A DNA stretch of 64,000 bases from Talinum fruticosum (taxonomy: Eukaryota; Streptophyta; Magnoliopsida; Caryophyllales; Talinaceae): positions 744,001 to 808,000 of the forward strand of contig JAITYX010000083.1 of the NCBI GenBank assembly GCA_021018815.1, written 5' to 3'. The position numbers and the translations under genes were made by a program. The notes under the pieces were generated by a model, which was not told the origin of the DNA, did not search any database, and was given only the letters and a program-made list of their open reading frames with translations. This document shows, piece by piece, positions 12,681 to 23,234 of this stretch. How positions within the stretch are numbered: position 1 is the first letter of the stretch; each line of letters opens with the position of its first letter.

Positions 12681-13098
12681 ACTGCTTATTTGAGTAGTGT
12701 ATAATTGTTTGTGTAACGGATAATTTTTAGATAACCGATAACGGTTAGATTTTATCCGTTAGCATATAAGCTGTTCAACTGAGCGGTTGAATAAATGTGT
12801 TAGGTATAGTAGTTGTGTTAGTTGATTATTGTACATTGACATAAAAGGATATAAATAATTTTTCAAATATAAATTAATGAATGGTGTTTATGTAAAAAAT
12901 AAAATAAAATGAAACACTACTTTTAAATGTAAAAAACTAATATTCTTAGTTTTTTCATAAATATTATTTGAAACGCTATAAGATAATACAAACGTTAGTT
13001 GATACACTACCTTACCAAACATTAATATTTAGTTGGTTATAATTTTAATTTTGTCAAAACACTAAACGCTATTCCAAACACGGTTTCGAACACGGCCT
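12681..13098 (-). mobile_element. MITE family A, copy 2
   Basis: This is the reverse-orientation homologue of the element in the UGT intron. Read on the minus strand it starts AGGCCGTGTTCGAAACC and contains the same ordered words (GGTAAGGTAGTG, AAGAATATTAG, ACATTTAAAAGTAGTG, TTATTCAACCGCTCA). It has no coding capacity. Confidence 0.58.
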
Positions 13099-14082
13099 TC
13101 AAGGTATTGGGTTTCACTAATGTTTCAATTTCTTTTGTTTGTTAGTTACTCCTTTTTAAGACTATAAGACATAATAATATATTTTTGTAATTTTTCTATT
13201 ACATAATATCAAGAACTAGTAATTAAAAGTAATATATTAGAGATTACAAAATATCAAACATATCACAAGAACCGGTGGTGAAGAAAAATAATCTAATATT
13301 GAGAAATTCACTGACCAAATCAAGGGCCGGCAAAAATTAATCAATCACATAATTAAATAATGAAAAATGATATGTGTCCGGTATAAGAAACACCTTAAGT
13401 GTCTTTTCTCGATCCAAAAATTATTATATCATGTATTAAATTGAAAAAAATAATATGATTGAATAGTATAATTGTATTATATCATACAAATTATGTAAAA
13501 TCGCCATTTTATTCATAATTTTTTATATTTGTAAAATTATGTGTATGACACACCTTCTAGGTAAGGTTAATCCGATTAGGATATTATTTGATATTTTATG
13601 ACGTAATCGACAATTATTAAAGCTTTATATTCATAGTTAATCAAAATTATTAAAAAAATAGTGATTTCAAACCATAAAATACATTAATATAGGTCAAGAC
13701 AAGACATTTCAAAAATGTGTTCATGTAAGACACATATCATCACCCTTAAATAATATATTATTAGAATTTTATAGTGGTACACCACTTAGTTACGAAACTA
13801 TTTTTCTCTTAAAAACTGTTTTAAAAACTACACATTTCAAACAACTTTTCTTATAGATTTTGAATTTTTTTTTGGTGGAAATGTTCTTAGAGAATTTGAT
13901 ATGAAAATTCTACCATAGTTGACAAAAATTTCAACTATTATAGTTGAATGAATATCAACCGTAGATTAAAAATAACAAATCTAAACCGTTGAAATATTTA
14001 ATTATAATAAATTTTTAAAATTTCCTCTCTCCTATTTGCTTCCCCAATTCTCCTCTAAACAGATCTCCTCCTTCCTCTCTCC
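13099..14082. other. AT-rich intergenic, nothing recognised
   Basis: Low-complexity AT-rich DNA without a convincing ORF, RNA gene or bounded element. Confidence 0.45.
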
Positions 14083-14165
14083 CTCTCCTTCTCCTTCTTC
14101 TCTTTTATCCTCGCTCACGCTCTCCTTCTCCTTCTTCTCTTTTATCCTCGCTCACGCTCTCCTTC
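14083..14165. repeat. 37-bp tandem repeat, ~2.2 copies
   Basis: A pyrimidine-rich unit beginning CTCTCCTTCTCCTTCTTC and ending CCTCGCTCACG is repeated head to tail with a period of 37 bp (starts at 14083, 14120 and partly 14157). Confidence 0.8.
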
Positions 14166-14299
14166 CTTTCTCTAAATAAAATTTCACATCTCATTTTCCC
14201 TTATAATCTCCCACTAAATTCCTCTCTCTTTCTCGTCATATCATACCCCCATTGTTATCTTCTCACCCCCAATCATCATTACTTAATAATCCCTTAATT

Positions 14300-15481
14300 A
14301 GAAAGTATGAAGTATGGTCGCAGATGAAGTTAACGACCGAAGGCATTACCACCGCCCTAAAAATAGGACCAGGCTAAAATAGAATACATATAAGAAAAAA
14401 AAACTAAGAGTTTGAAATCGGCTCGTTGTACACTATGGGGTGTAGTAGATTAGTTACAAATGCCAGGAAGGGTTGTTCCGAGTAGGAGTCTATGGGGCGT
14501 TAGACTTGGTAAAGATTTGTGTTACTACTGTAATGGGAGTTGATGTGGATGACGAGTGTTTATTGGGTCTACAAACAGGTCATCAAGTGTTACACAAGAA
14601 AAATTGCAAAAACCAGGTATAATGAACAAGGCGACGTTGTCAACGGGAGGTAAAGCCCAAAGGTACAAATTATTTCTTTATTATATTTTGTTGACTAATG
14701 CGAGTGAGTCGGTTTTGCATGGTAACCTTACGCAAGAAGTTGATCGATCCGAGTGGGAGATCACGTCGGATGGTGATGGGCTTGAAAGCTTGATAGTGGG
14801 AATCCGAAAGGGAGCTAATTCGAGGAAAAGGTGCCGAAACATTGAGGCGATGCAAGGCCTCGAGTGGGTCTCTCATGTTGAAGGGGCCGAGTTTCGGTGA
14901 ACTAGATGGATGCAACAAGGAGGTGAGCCATTAGTCTCCAAGTGGGAGATTGTTGGGTACGTGAAGCCTAATGGGTGCTTTATGCTCGAGGAAATCACGT
15001 TACGAGACAAGAAATGGCAAACACAGGCGAGAGGCAACAAGCACGGGCGTTTTGGACGAAGAAACAAAATGTGGCCCGGGCAGCAACCAACACGAGCTGC
15101 CCGTGTTGGCCGACACAGCTCGTGTTGGCTGCACGAGATGCCCGTGTCGGCCAGCAAGGGATGTGCCTGCTGCCCGACTCCGGGTTCTTCGATTTTGACC
15201 GTTTTTCTTCTATTTTGAAATGTTTATTGCCCGAATGAATGCGTGTAAATGCTTGTTATTGCTCGGTTTGACTATTTAACTAAGTGTATCCTCCATTGTT
15301 GTAGCAAGTGTAAGTTAGGATTAGCTTGAGGGTAAAATTCTTGTAAACTACTTGAAATCTAGTGCATTGGTTCGTGGTTTTTCACCGGTTCGAGTTTTTC
15401 CACGCTAAAAATTTCGTGTCTCAATCTTTCTTATTTTCTTTTGTTCAATTTTCATTGTTTGAGTGAGCTCCTATCCTAACA
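14300..15481 (+). mobile_element. 3' end of a Copia element with its 3' LTR
   Basis: A polypurine tract (AAGTGGGAGAT, about 14940-14950) directly precedes TGTTGGGTAC at 14951. This is the standard PPT/LTR junction of plant Copia elements. The LTR runs from 14951 to CCTATCCTAACA at 15481 (531 bp, TG..CA). It carries the typical Copia 3' portion GGTTTTTCACCGGTTCGAG followed by TTTTTCCACG (about 15375-15405). A GC-rich stretch at 15060-15165 repeats CACGAGCTGCCCGTGTTGG-like words in both orientations. About 650 bp upstream (14300-14938) appears to be residual internal sequence. It has one 114-codon open frame (14556-14900) that I cannot assign to pol. Flanking pentamers do not match, as expected for a truncated copy. 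Confidence 0.68.
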
Positions 15482-15804
15482 TAACCATTCTTTGAGACGG
15501 ATTTTGTTAGTGAGATTTTTGGTCATATATCATTCCTCCAACTTAAGTCAAAGATCTGCTGTAGTTTTAGCTTTGATAATCTCACGTAGAACTGAAGGTG
15601 TGAGACATAGTTGAATAGATGCTAGTTTCATGTCATCGAGTTCTTCCCATTATTCATCAATTATGGAAGCTAGTTTTTTTTTTTTCGGCCAAAACCTTCT
15701 TTAAAACATTTACGAGTAAGAACGACCCTCATCCGCACTTTCCGGATAGAGAAATTAATTTCACCATCAAATTTCTTGATATCAAATTTAGTAGAAGTAG
15801 ACAT
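15482..15804 (-). pseudogene. Copia gag N-terminal fragment
   Basis: On the minus strand an ATG at 15804 opens a typical Copia gag start (MSTSTKFDIKKFDGEINF, then a WK-like/VRMR segment). Further on come the conserved gag words WEELD, SIQLCLTPSVLREIIK, LKLEE and LTNKIRLKE, with stops between them. The fragment ends abruptly at 15482, where the oppositely oriented Copia LTR abuts it. It belongs with the LTR and primer-binding site at 15827-16504. Confidence 0.75.
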
Positions 15805-15826
15805 CCTAAAACCATATTTGAACATA

Positions 15827-16504
15827 GGCTCGACACCACTTGTTAGGAAATAAACCAAACTAATTTGCGAGTGGAAACAAATTAAATAGGATGTGGAGAT
15901 ATCAAAAAACTAGAGGCAAGAACAATAATCAAGCCGATAAACAAAAAGAAAACAGATTTACGTGGAAAATCCAATTGGAAAAAACCCTAGATGGCGAAGA
16001 ACAAAACAATCCACTAATATAAAGATGAAGTAAAAGGTACGATCTCCGGGACGATGATTTACGTAAAATTAAAGTAAAGAGAAAGCTGTCTAAGACTCTC
16101 TCAACTAAGTATGTGGAATAGGAAGAAGGATTAGCTTTCATTCATGTAGCTCTTAGTTGGATATCCTATTAGGTTGAAACTACAATCTAATATATAGTAA
16201 AACTCTAATCTAACTCTCTTAGGAGGCTAATAGCTAATTAGGTCAAAATAACCTAAATAAAACAACCCGACAACTAAGGCATAGGAAAGACGAGAAGAGC
16301 CGAAAGCTGGCATGGCAAGGTCATACCAAGCTTGGCACGGTCATGCCATGTGGCACAATCTTGACCATGCCATGTCTTTGGTCAAACATGGCTTTGCTGC
16401 TCGATTTGTGAGCCTTCACAAGGTGCAAGCCTTGCTGAGAGACGTTCATGAGCTTGAGTCGAGCTATACTAGGTCATAGGTAGACTTTTGGGCCACACCC
16501 AACA
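15827..16504 (-). mobile_element. Copia 5' LTR plus primer-binding site
   Basis: Read on the minus strand, the LTR starts TGTTGGGTGTGGCC at 16504 and ends TTTCCTAACA at 15841 (664 bp). It contains a TATA-like CTATATATTAG and the Copia hallmark GGATTTTCCACGTAAATC near its 3' end. Two bases after the LTR lies TGGTGTCGAGCC (15838-15827), a mutated match to the initiator-tRNA-Met primer site TGGTATCAGAGCC. The gag fragment follows immediately. The LTR contains palindromic GCATGGC/GCCATGC clusters at about 16310-16375. The second LTR is not found, so the element is broken. Confidence 0.75.
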
Positions 16505-16822
16505 TATGTAAATCTTTCCTTTTTCACTTACAAATGTAAAAAAGTCTATACTTAAATCATTGTTGTAGTACTTTGTACAACAATATGTAATACGAAGTAA
16601 CATGAGTTTCACATAACTCGAAACATGTTATAAATGTAAGGCAACTACCACCCTTCTTTTTATCTTTACAGGATAACTATTAGGTCATCTCGTATAAAAG
16701 TAATTCTCTCGTAGATCAAAATTTAACCTTCATCAAACCATACATCAATATTTATTGAAGCCAAACTACAAATATGAGTGTATGACTTGGTACAAAATCA
16801 TATTAAGAATATTGAAAAATCA

Positions 16823-17506
16823 TTAAGAGTTGCAAGGCTTCAGAGGGTACCCACAAAGACCAGGATTATTAGCATAACTACTGGCATTAATCCTAACCCC
16901 ATTAACAAAATGAGGAACTGGTCCCACCAAAAGGTTATCAGCAACACTGAACTTTCTGATCCTGCTCAGCGACCCAATTTCCGACGGGATCCGACCCGAG
17001 AACCGGTTGTGATCGAGTTCGAGTACATTCAAGTAACTACAATTTCCCAAGCTAGTCGGGATCTCACCGGAAAAATCATTGTAGGAGAGAGAGAGGGTGA
17101 CCAAGAAAGGAAGTATTGAAGATATATTCGCAGGAACTGACCCATAAAAGTGGTTGTGAGACAGATCCATACCCGTCAAGCTCTTGCAGTACGAAACCTG
17201 ATTCGGGAACTTACCCTTCAAGCCCAAAGATCCGAGATTGAGGTTGATGACCCGATTCTCCTTCTCGTTCCAACATTCAACACCAGTAAATGTGCATATG
17301 AATCCTGGTCGTTTTGTCTGGTTACCGAAATTCCAGGAGCTCAAGAAGTTTTGAGGATCTTCAACGGAGTCTTTTATGGATTTTAAGCAAAGTACATCAT
17401 CTTCTTCAATAGCATGGACTTGATTTCTTCTTGAACTACTTACCAAAAATATTGAAATTATGCTAAGAAAATTGAGAAAAAGGCTAAGGCTGGTTTCCAG
17501 TGCCAT
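16823..17506 (-). CDS. BIR1-like LRR protein, ectodomain only
   Basis: A 227-aa protein. Residues 1-32 form a signal peptide. An LRR N-cap follows (about 36-75: DDVLCLKSIKDSVEDP, then a C..F.GVECW pair). Next come about five plant-type LRRs (about 82-200: LGLKGKFP, NHFYGSVPANIS, NDFSGEIPTSL, NRFSGRIPSEIG, LLVGPVP). A short cap with NPGLCGYPLKPC precedes a stop after residue 227. Sequence and order fit the ectodomain of BAK1-interacting receptor-like kinases (BIR1/At5g48380 type). These associate with the co-receptor BAK1 at the plasma membrane and restrain immune signalling. No membrane helix or kinase domain follows; the next 300 bp are unrelated. It is either a secreted decoy-like protein or a 3'-truncated pseudogene. 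The frame itself is perfectly open. Confidence 0.78.
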   Translation of the reverse strand: MALETSLSLFLNFLSIISIFLVSSSRRNQVHAIEEDDVLCLKSIKDSVEDPQNFLSSWNFGNQTKRPGFICTFTGVECWNEKENRVINLNLGSLGLKGKFPNQVSYCKSLTGMDLSHNHFYGSVPANISSILPFLVTLSLSYNDFSGEIPTSLGNCSYLNVLELDHNRFSGRIPSEIGSLSRIRKFSVADNLLVGPVPHFVNGVRINASSYANNPGLCGYPLKPCNS

Positions 17507-18479
17507 AGAGTCAAATCCAACTCAATCCCTATTGAAAATTCAAAAAAATACACATATTTCATGATATACTATTAAAAAAATTATGTAAATAATAAAAACA
17601 TAAACAAACATTTATATATCGATCTTTACCTTTTTTCGGATCAAGAACCTTCGCGTCTTATATTTTGCAAAACTAGAGCTTTCTCTTCGATCATAAGAAA
17701 TTATGGTGGAGGGAAGAAAGACTGGAGAAAGAGTATTGAATTCTTGCCTCCTTTTGTGTTTCCTAATTATTATGGTTCTAATTATTCATTTTCTTTTTTG
17801 ATTTTTTGGAGTCAATGACAATTGTCATGAGCGTTGTATTCTGTTGACTAAATCTCATCCTATCCATCGTTTGTGGTCTACCCGTGAACTTTATTGCTGA
17901 TTTTCTTGCATTTTCTACCAATTTAGAATGACTTGGGATGACTTTTGAACCATCTATCTTGTAGTTGAAAATTCAAGTTATATTTTTTATTTTTTATTTT
18001 TTTAGCAAATTAGCAATCTTAATAATTAAATGTTATACCATATTTATGATTAGAATTAAAAATCTAAAACAAATTGACGCAATAGTGAATAGTTAAACAA
18101 CTAATATAAATCTCATTGAAACTCGGCCTCATAATTATAGCCTTATAGCAACTTCGGCCTCGGCCTGTACGGAAAATTTTTAAGCAAGCAATGGACGTGT
18201 TCGGTAAAATTAGATGTTTTAGTAGTGATTACACTGTTTTAATAAGCGTTAAGCTGTTTTATTAGCAATTAACTGTTAGTGAAGTAATTCATTTTAGTTC
18301 ATTCTTTCTTTATTGCATATGTTACACATGCAAATAAGACGTAAAGCTCTTGTACATAAATAGGGTCTTCCTATGAATATTTCATACAAGTTTAATCCCA
18401 CCATAGACAAAAAGATTTGAAGGCCCAACTAGCATTAGCTTGAAATTGTAATTCAAATTAACGTATTATTTTTATAATA
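17507..18479. other. Upstream of BIR1-like gene; intergenic
   Basis: The 5' flank of the minus-strand LRR gene, with a moderately GC presumed leader (17640-17740). The stretch 18185-18300 contains TGTTCGGTAAAATTAG and GTTTTAATAAGCG words, resembling a fragment of the MITE family A termini. A 45-bp direct repeat (CTTGTACATAAATAGG followed by TGAATATTTCATA) occurs at about 18350 and again at about 18938. Confidence 0.4.
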
Positions 18480-18748
18480 TTCCTTCCGTTTTAAAATACT
18501 TGTCGTTTTAAAGTTATATCGGAATACTAAGAAAACACTAAATTTATGACAAAACTTGTGTTAAAAAATTAAGTTACCCTAAGATTTCATTAAAAATGAA
18601 GAAAATCAATGAGAAAAAGCACAAAAAAATAATTAATAAGGACAAAATTGGTAAACTAGTAATTAATATGTCATTGCAATTGTAAAATGACAAGTATTGT
18701 GAAACGAAAAAGTTAGTTAAACTAACATGTATTTTGAAATAAAGGAAA
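18480..18748. mobile_element. Stowaway-like (Tc1/mariner) MITE
   Basis: The left end reads TTCCTTCCGTTTTAAAATAC and the reverse-complemented right end reads TTTCCTTTATTTCAAAATAC. Both are flanked by TA (18478-18479 and 18749-18750). The CTCC(C/T)TCCGT-type terminus, TA target duplication and 269-bp AT-rich non-coding interior are characteristic of Stowaway elements. Confidence 0.65.
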
Positions 18749-19523
18749 TAGTTAAGATATTCCTTTCGTTATGATATTTGTATTACGTGTGAATCTCATA
18801 ATGTTCAAATTTTCAAAATTTCTTACTTGAGAATTTGTGAAAAGCTGATATATTCTCTTAGTGAACTAAATTACCTTATACCGAGTCCGTCCTCCGATTT
18901 ATTATTACCTTATACCTTATACGTAGTCTTGTACATAAATAGGTTCTTCTCATGAATATTTCATAGACATTTAACGTATCATATATTTGCGTTTCAAAAA
19001 AAAAAAACGTATCATATATTTAAATCTGACTATGTCAAAACTCTCTTCTTTTTTTTTATTATTTTTTTTATCTGACTATGTCCAAATTCTCAATTTTTTT
19101 ATTTAGAAAATTTGTGGAAAGCTAATAAATTTGTGAAAGTCTGACACATTCTCTTAGTGAACTTACATATATTTTCCTTCTCCGATTCATTAGAGCTTCC
19201 ACAATAAGGTGTTATTTTGGTCTCACTTAATTTTGGAAAAATATATGAAATTGTTTTCTTATTATAAAAAATTAAAGTGGGATATAAAAATTCAAAGGTG
19301 GGACTAAAAGTAGGATTTTTCAAACTGAGTAAGGAGAGAGAAGGTGGGGTAGTGGCGCAAATGCTATCCTACAACCCCTATGTATATTGCAATATACACC
19401 CCCTCCCTCCCTTCCCTCACTTGCCTCACTCACTGACCTCCTTTTTAAATAAAACAAACCCCGCCCAATCTCATTCCTCACCTTTAGAGAGAGAAAACAC
19501 TTAAACCTAGGTCGCTCGAGACA
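18749..19523. other. Intergenic; 5' flank of the NF-YC pseudogene
   Basis: AT-rich DNA. The CCTCCCTCCCTTCCC tract at 19400-19425 and the GAGAGAGAAAACAC leader before 19524 look like the decayed 5' UTR of the pseudogene. Minus-strand open frames here are shadows of that composition. Confidence 0.4.
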
Positions 19524-19823
19524 ATGGAGGGCAACCAGCAACCGCCATCGCCGCAACCATCGACTCCAGCGGCCCCGACGTTGTCGACGACCACCGGTTC
19601 CCCGCAACCACCGTACCACCACCTCCTTCAACAACAATTCTTTTCATTTTGGAACTCCGTATGATCTCCGCCTGAAGCCCCAATTCTCTTTGCCAAGACT
19701 TGCGAGGTTTTCATTTTGGAACTCATGATCCGATCATGGCTTCAAGGCGAGGAAAACAAGCGTAAAACTCTCCGGAAGAACGACTTTGCCACTCGCTACT
19801 CATACGGATATTTTTGATTCTAT
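19524..19823 (+). pseudogene. NF-YC (HAP5) pseudogene, histone fold deleted in the middle
   Basis: The ATG at 19524 starts an NF-YC-type N-terminus: a Gln/Pro/Thr-rich stretch, then YHHLLQQQFFSFWNS, matching the YHHLLQQQ..FW motif just before the histone fold. A stop follows. From 19661 the second half of the fold appears: MISA, one extra T, then EAPILFAKTCEVFILELMIR, SWLQGEENKRKTLRKND, and after a second shift THTDIFD. About 30 residues between these parts are missing (the QEIEQVNDFKNHQLPLARIK segment known for the family). The gene is intronless, with a deletion and at least two frameshifts. It is a clear pseudogene of a CCAAT-binding factor C subunit. Confidence 0.85.
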
Positions 19824-20724
19824 AATGAACCTTTTTAATGTTTCAGTGAAATTTTTTATTGTGTAGTGAACCTTTTCAATTTTACATGCGAACTTTAAAT
19901 GTCTTTTTTACAAATGATATATCTATCACTATATGATCGGTTGTATTATTTTAAATATCAATTTGTTAGGAAGATAGTAAATTTTAAGTGAAATTATTTG
20001 ATCTAAGTTAGTAAATTTTAGATTTATAATGTGAATTTATAAGTTTACAATATGAACCTTTATATATATTTAATGAACTATTATGTATATTTAATGAATT
20101 TTTTTAAAAAAATGATAAACCTTTTATTAAAAATGATGAATCTTTTTCAGATGGTATATTTAGCATCATATACCTTGGTGTGTAATGGACATATTGGGGT
20201 AATGGGATTAAAGTGAGTTGCTCCTTATTGTAAAATTGAGTTTGATTTTAATACTAATTGTACTTTAATTTTTTATTAATATATTAGATAATATAAAACA
20301 AATTGGTCTAAAGTGAGTTGCTCCTTATTAGAGATGCTATTTAACGATATATTCCATTAGTCCTATCTTATACAAAAATCTAATATGCAGACGTTTTGTT
20401 GCGATATTTCTTTTTTATAAAAAAAAAAAAGAAAACCTAGCCCAAATAATGAAACTAAAAGGCGTTCAGTGGGATGGTGAGACTAGGTCTAGCTAGGTGT
20501 ATAGGCTTTAATCAAGTTGGACTTTGAAAAATTGGGGCGAATGAGGACGGGCTTTATTGGAGTTGCATAGACTAGTTCGGTATGGATTGGGACTGCCCAC
20601 TCATATAACTTCATTCATGTTCAAGTAGGCTATTGATATTTGACATCAATTATAATCTCATTATTTCATGACAAAAAAAGGAAAAAACAAAAACAATGTG
20701 TGTGATATAAATATAATTAAACCT
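19824..20724. other. AT-rich intergenic
   Basis: TTTTTAATGAATTTT-type words recur between 19815 and 20160, giving a degenerate iteration (for example GTGAACCTTT, ATGAACCTTT, TTAATGAACTATT). The phrase AAAGTGAGTTGCTCCTTATT occurs twice (about 20210 and 20308). No gene is seen. Confidence 0.4.
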
Positions 20725-21410
20725 GGCAAAGTTGACTCAAACCGAACGGATCGAACCAAATGACCCGAAATCCAAATCGAATCAACATTTGAAACAGTTG
20801 AACCGATTTTGACTCAAACCGAACCGACCCAAAATCTAATGAACCGATCCGAAATACAATTGACACGATTAAGACCCGACCCGAAATACCCGGACCGAAT
20901 AAGCTCGAATAAAAAAGTGACCTAAATTCGAACCAACTCAAATCTGAGTTTGACCCAATACACATTAGATGGGTGTGTACAATTTTTTTATTTTTTGTGG
21001 GTCTCTCGGGATAAACTTTTATTCTAATAGTGGTACAATTTTGATCGACCCCAAATCCTATTCAAGCGGATCCATACTAAGAGATGGCGGTAAACCTAAT
21101 AGTATTCTATATGGTTCTCTAACCATCCCCAAAACCTATTCAAACCGACATTGACACAACCCAAATCGAAAATGACCCAAATTAACTCGCCCCTAAGTTG
21201 ACCCGATCTAAAATTAACCCGAACCCGACTCGAACAAGATGGACCTAAAGTGAAACCAAATCCGACCCGAACGAGATCGACTCGAAGTTGACCTGAATCG
21301 AACTTAACCTAAGCCGAACCCGAACCAAACATGAACGAGATCGATCCGAAATTGACCCGAACCGAAGTTAACCCGAATTGAATAACCCGATTGTCGGCAC
21401 TAAATATAAT
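20725..21410. repeat. Degenerate GACCCGAACCGAA-rich element
   Basis: A run of about 680 bp packed with GACCCGA, AACCGAA, TTGACCCGA and TTAACCCGAA words, starting ACCTGGCAAAGTTGACTC. A similar start (ACCTGGCAAAAACTAATCC) begins a comparable block at 46528. Open frames inside it are artefacts of the repeat composition. This is a common type of diverged plant transposon, class undetermined. Confidence 0.55.
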
Positions 21411-21516
21411 ACCATACTTTAAAAAAAGACAAATTATTGCACGAAAAATTCGTATTATTTTAGGATGACTATTGACTCTTGACCAGTGGTTCAAAATGGG
21501 AAAAAACTAAATAGTA

Positions 21517-21627
21517 CTTCCTCTGTCTCATATTATTTGTCTCTATTAAAAATAAGAAATTTATTTATGTATAATAAAAACAAGGTTCTTAGTTATAAGA
21601 GAAACAAGTAATATAAAACGGGTGGAG
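21517..21627. mobile_element. Stowaway-like MITE, 111 bp
   Basis: The left end is CTTCCTCTGTCTCATATTAT and the reverse-complemented right end is CTCCACCCGTTTTATATTAC. It is flanked by TA at 21515-21516 and 21628-21629. Size, termini and TA duplication fit a Stowaway element. Confidence 0.72.
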
Positions 21628-22023
21628 TACAATATGATTTAAAAGCTTGCTAGGAGTTTTAGAAAGGATTATATCCAGCACAATGTAGGCTATAAAAAAT
21701 TCATCCTTGAAATACCTTAATGGGGAAGCAAAAGTGTGCCTAACACACACCCTTTTATCCATTCTCACTTATGACCATACAACCTTTTTAAGTTTTTCTT
21801 CCGTTCACTCATTTATATTTATTTCTATTCCCTTCTATAAACAATTAGGAGTTATAAGAGCTACAAATGGTATATTATTAGTATAAAAGGATGTAAATTG
21901 TATTAAATTATAGTAATTATACTAGCTATTGGCGGTTCGTTAGGTTCAATTTTGAATATTAGCATAATGCTCTTCACTTTTTATAACTCAAAATTATCAC
22001 CACTCTCACAACTCCTTACATAA

Positions 22024-22478
22024 CGTTTTGACCAAATCAAAACACTAATCAACCAAATATTAGCGTTCGGTAAGGTAGTGTTTTAATTAGCGTTTGCGGT
22101 AGCTTTTAGCGTTTCAAGTAGTGTTTACGAAAAGTTAAGAATATTAGCTTTTCACATTTAAAAGTAGCGTTTTATATTTTTTGACAAAAAATCCCTTCAT
22201 TGATTTATATTTAACAAATTATTTATATCTTTTTACGTCAATTTACAATAATCGAGTTAACTCAACGACTAAATTTACCGAACATATTTATTCAACCGCT
22301 CAATTGAACAGACTATCCGCTAACGAGTTAAAATCTAACGACTATCGACTACCTAAACGATTATCAGCTACACAAACAGACTATTCGCTACTCAAAGCAG
22401 CTCATTTTGCCGAACAGGGCCAATATTTGATTGATTAGTGTTTTGACTTAGTCAAAACGCTAAAAATTACTCAAAACG
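22024..22478 (+). mobile_element. MITE family A, copy 3, with inverted tail
   Basis: The interior matches the copies at 9765-10137 and 12681-13098. After the usual end (GCCGAACAGGGCC, 22421) a further 50 bp (AATATTTGATTGATTAGTG, then TTTTGACTTAGTCAAAACGC) is an inverted copy of the element's own left part (22025-22060). The element therefore has a foldback-like end or suffered an internal rearrangement. The 85-codon open frame inside it is not a gene. Confidence 0.58.
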
Positions 22479-23194
22479 TCGTTGCTCGAACAAGGCAGTA
22501 ATCTCTATCAAACGCTTTAACGATTTAAAAAAAAATCCAAATAACAATTTCAACATTTTCCTAAAAGAATCATATTTATCAAATATTAATTAGAAAAAAT
22601 TCTATAAATTGGTTAAGTTTTAAAATTAATCTTTTATGAAAAAACACTCACAAGAGCAAACATTAAAATTACATTTAAACATTAATAAAAAAATAACATT
22701 AGTCATTTTAACTTAATACTCTATATAAAATATCCAAGAGTTAGTAATAGAGACTCGAATTTAAATTTTGCAGATTTAAAATTGTTTTGCTCAAGAATAT
22801 AGTTAATAAAAAGAAAATATTTTGATATTGTAGACTCGAAATGATTTTGGTCAAGAATATAATTGGTAAAAAAATATTTTGATACAGAAAAGTCTCTTTT
22901 TAAATTTAAATTTTGAATTAGGACAAGTTTCCTTCTGGCTCTGACCCTCTGAAGTCTGACCAATGTATCTTCTAGACGAAGAATGTTTTCCATAAAACAG
23001 GGGGCGAGAGGAAAAAAGAAAATCCATTGGAATTACTCGAAACTCGTAATTTCCAATTTATTTTAATTATTAAAATCTCTCTTTAAGTTTAATTTAAATT
23101 TATTTACAGTGCCCTGATTTTTTATTTTCCCGCTAGACTGGCAAAAGCGAAAAAGCAAAGTGGCTAGCATGTGTTACTATGTCGGAGGGTAGGC

Positions 23195-23197
<3 letters not shown>
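22479..23197. other. AT-rich promoter-distal flank of FRL gene
   Basis: It contains a roughly 66-bp imperfect tandem duplication (22778-22885) around TTTTG(C/G)TCAAGAATATA and AAAATATTTTGATA. No gene is recognised; the 90-codon minus-strand frame over it is a by-product of the duplication. Confidence 0.45.

Positions 23198-23225
<28 letters not shown>
23198..23225. repeat. (GA)n microsatellite in FRL 5' region
   Basis: About 14 GA units lie just upstream of the pyrimidine-rich start of the FRL leader. GA/CT tracts in this position are frequent in plant core promoters and can bind GAGA-binding (BPC) proteins. That role is inference only. Confidence 0.8.
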
Positions 23226-23228
<3 letters not shown>

Positions 23229-23234
23229 TAAAGC

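Noticed and set aside
22181..22438. 85-codon plus-strand frame
   Set aside because: Lies entirely inside MITE family A copy 3; the other copies do not keep the frame.
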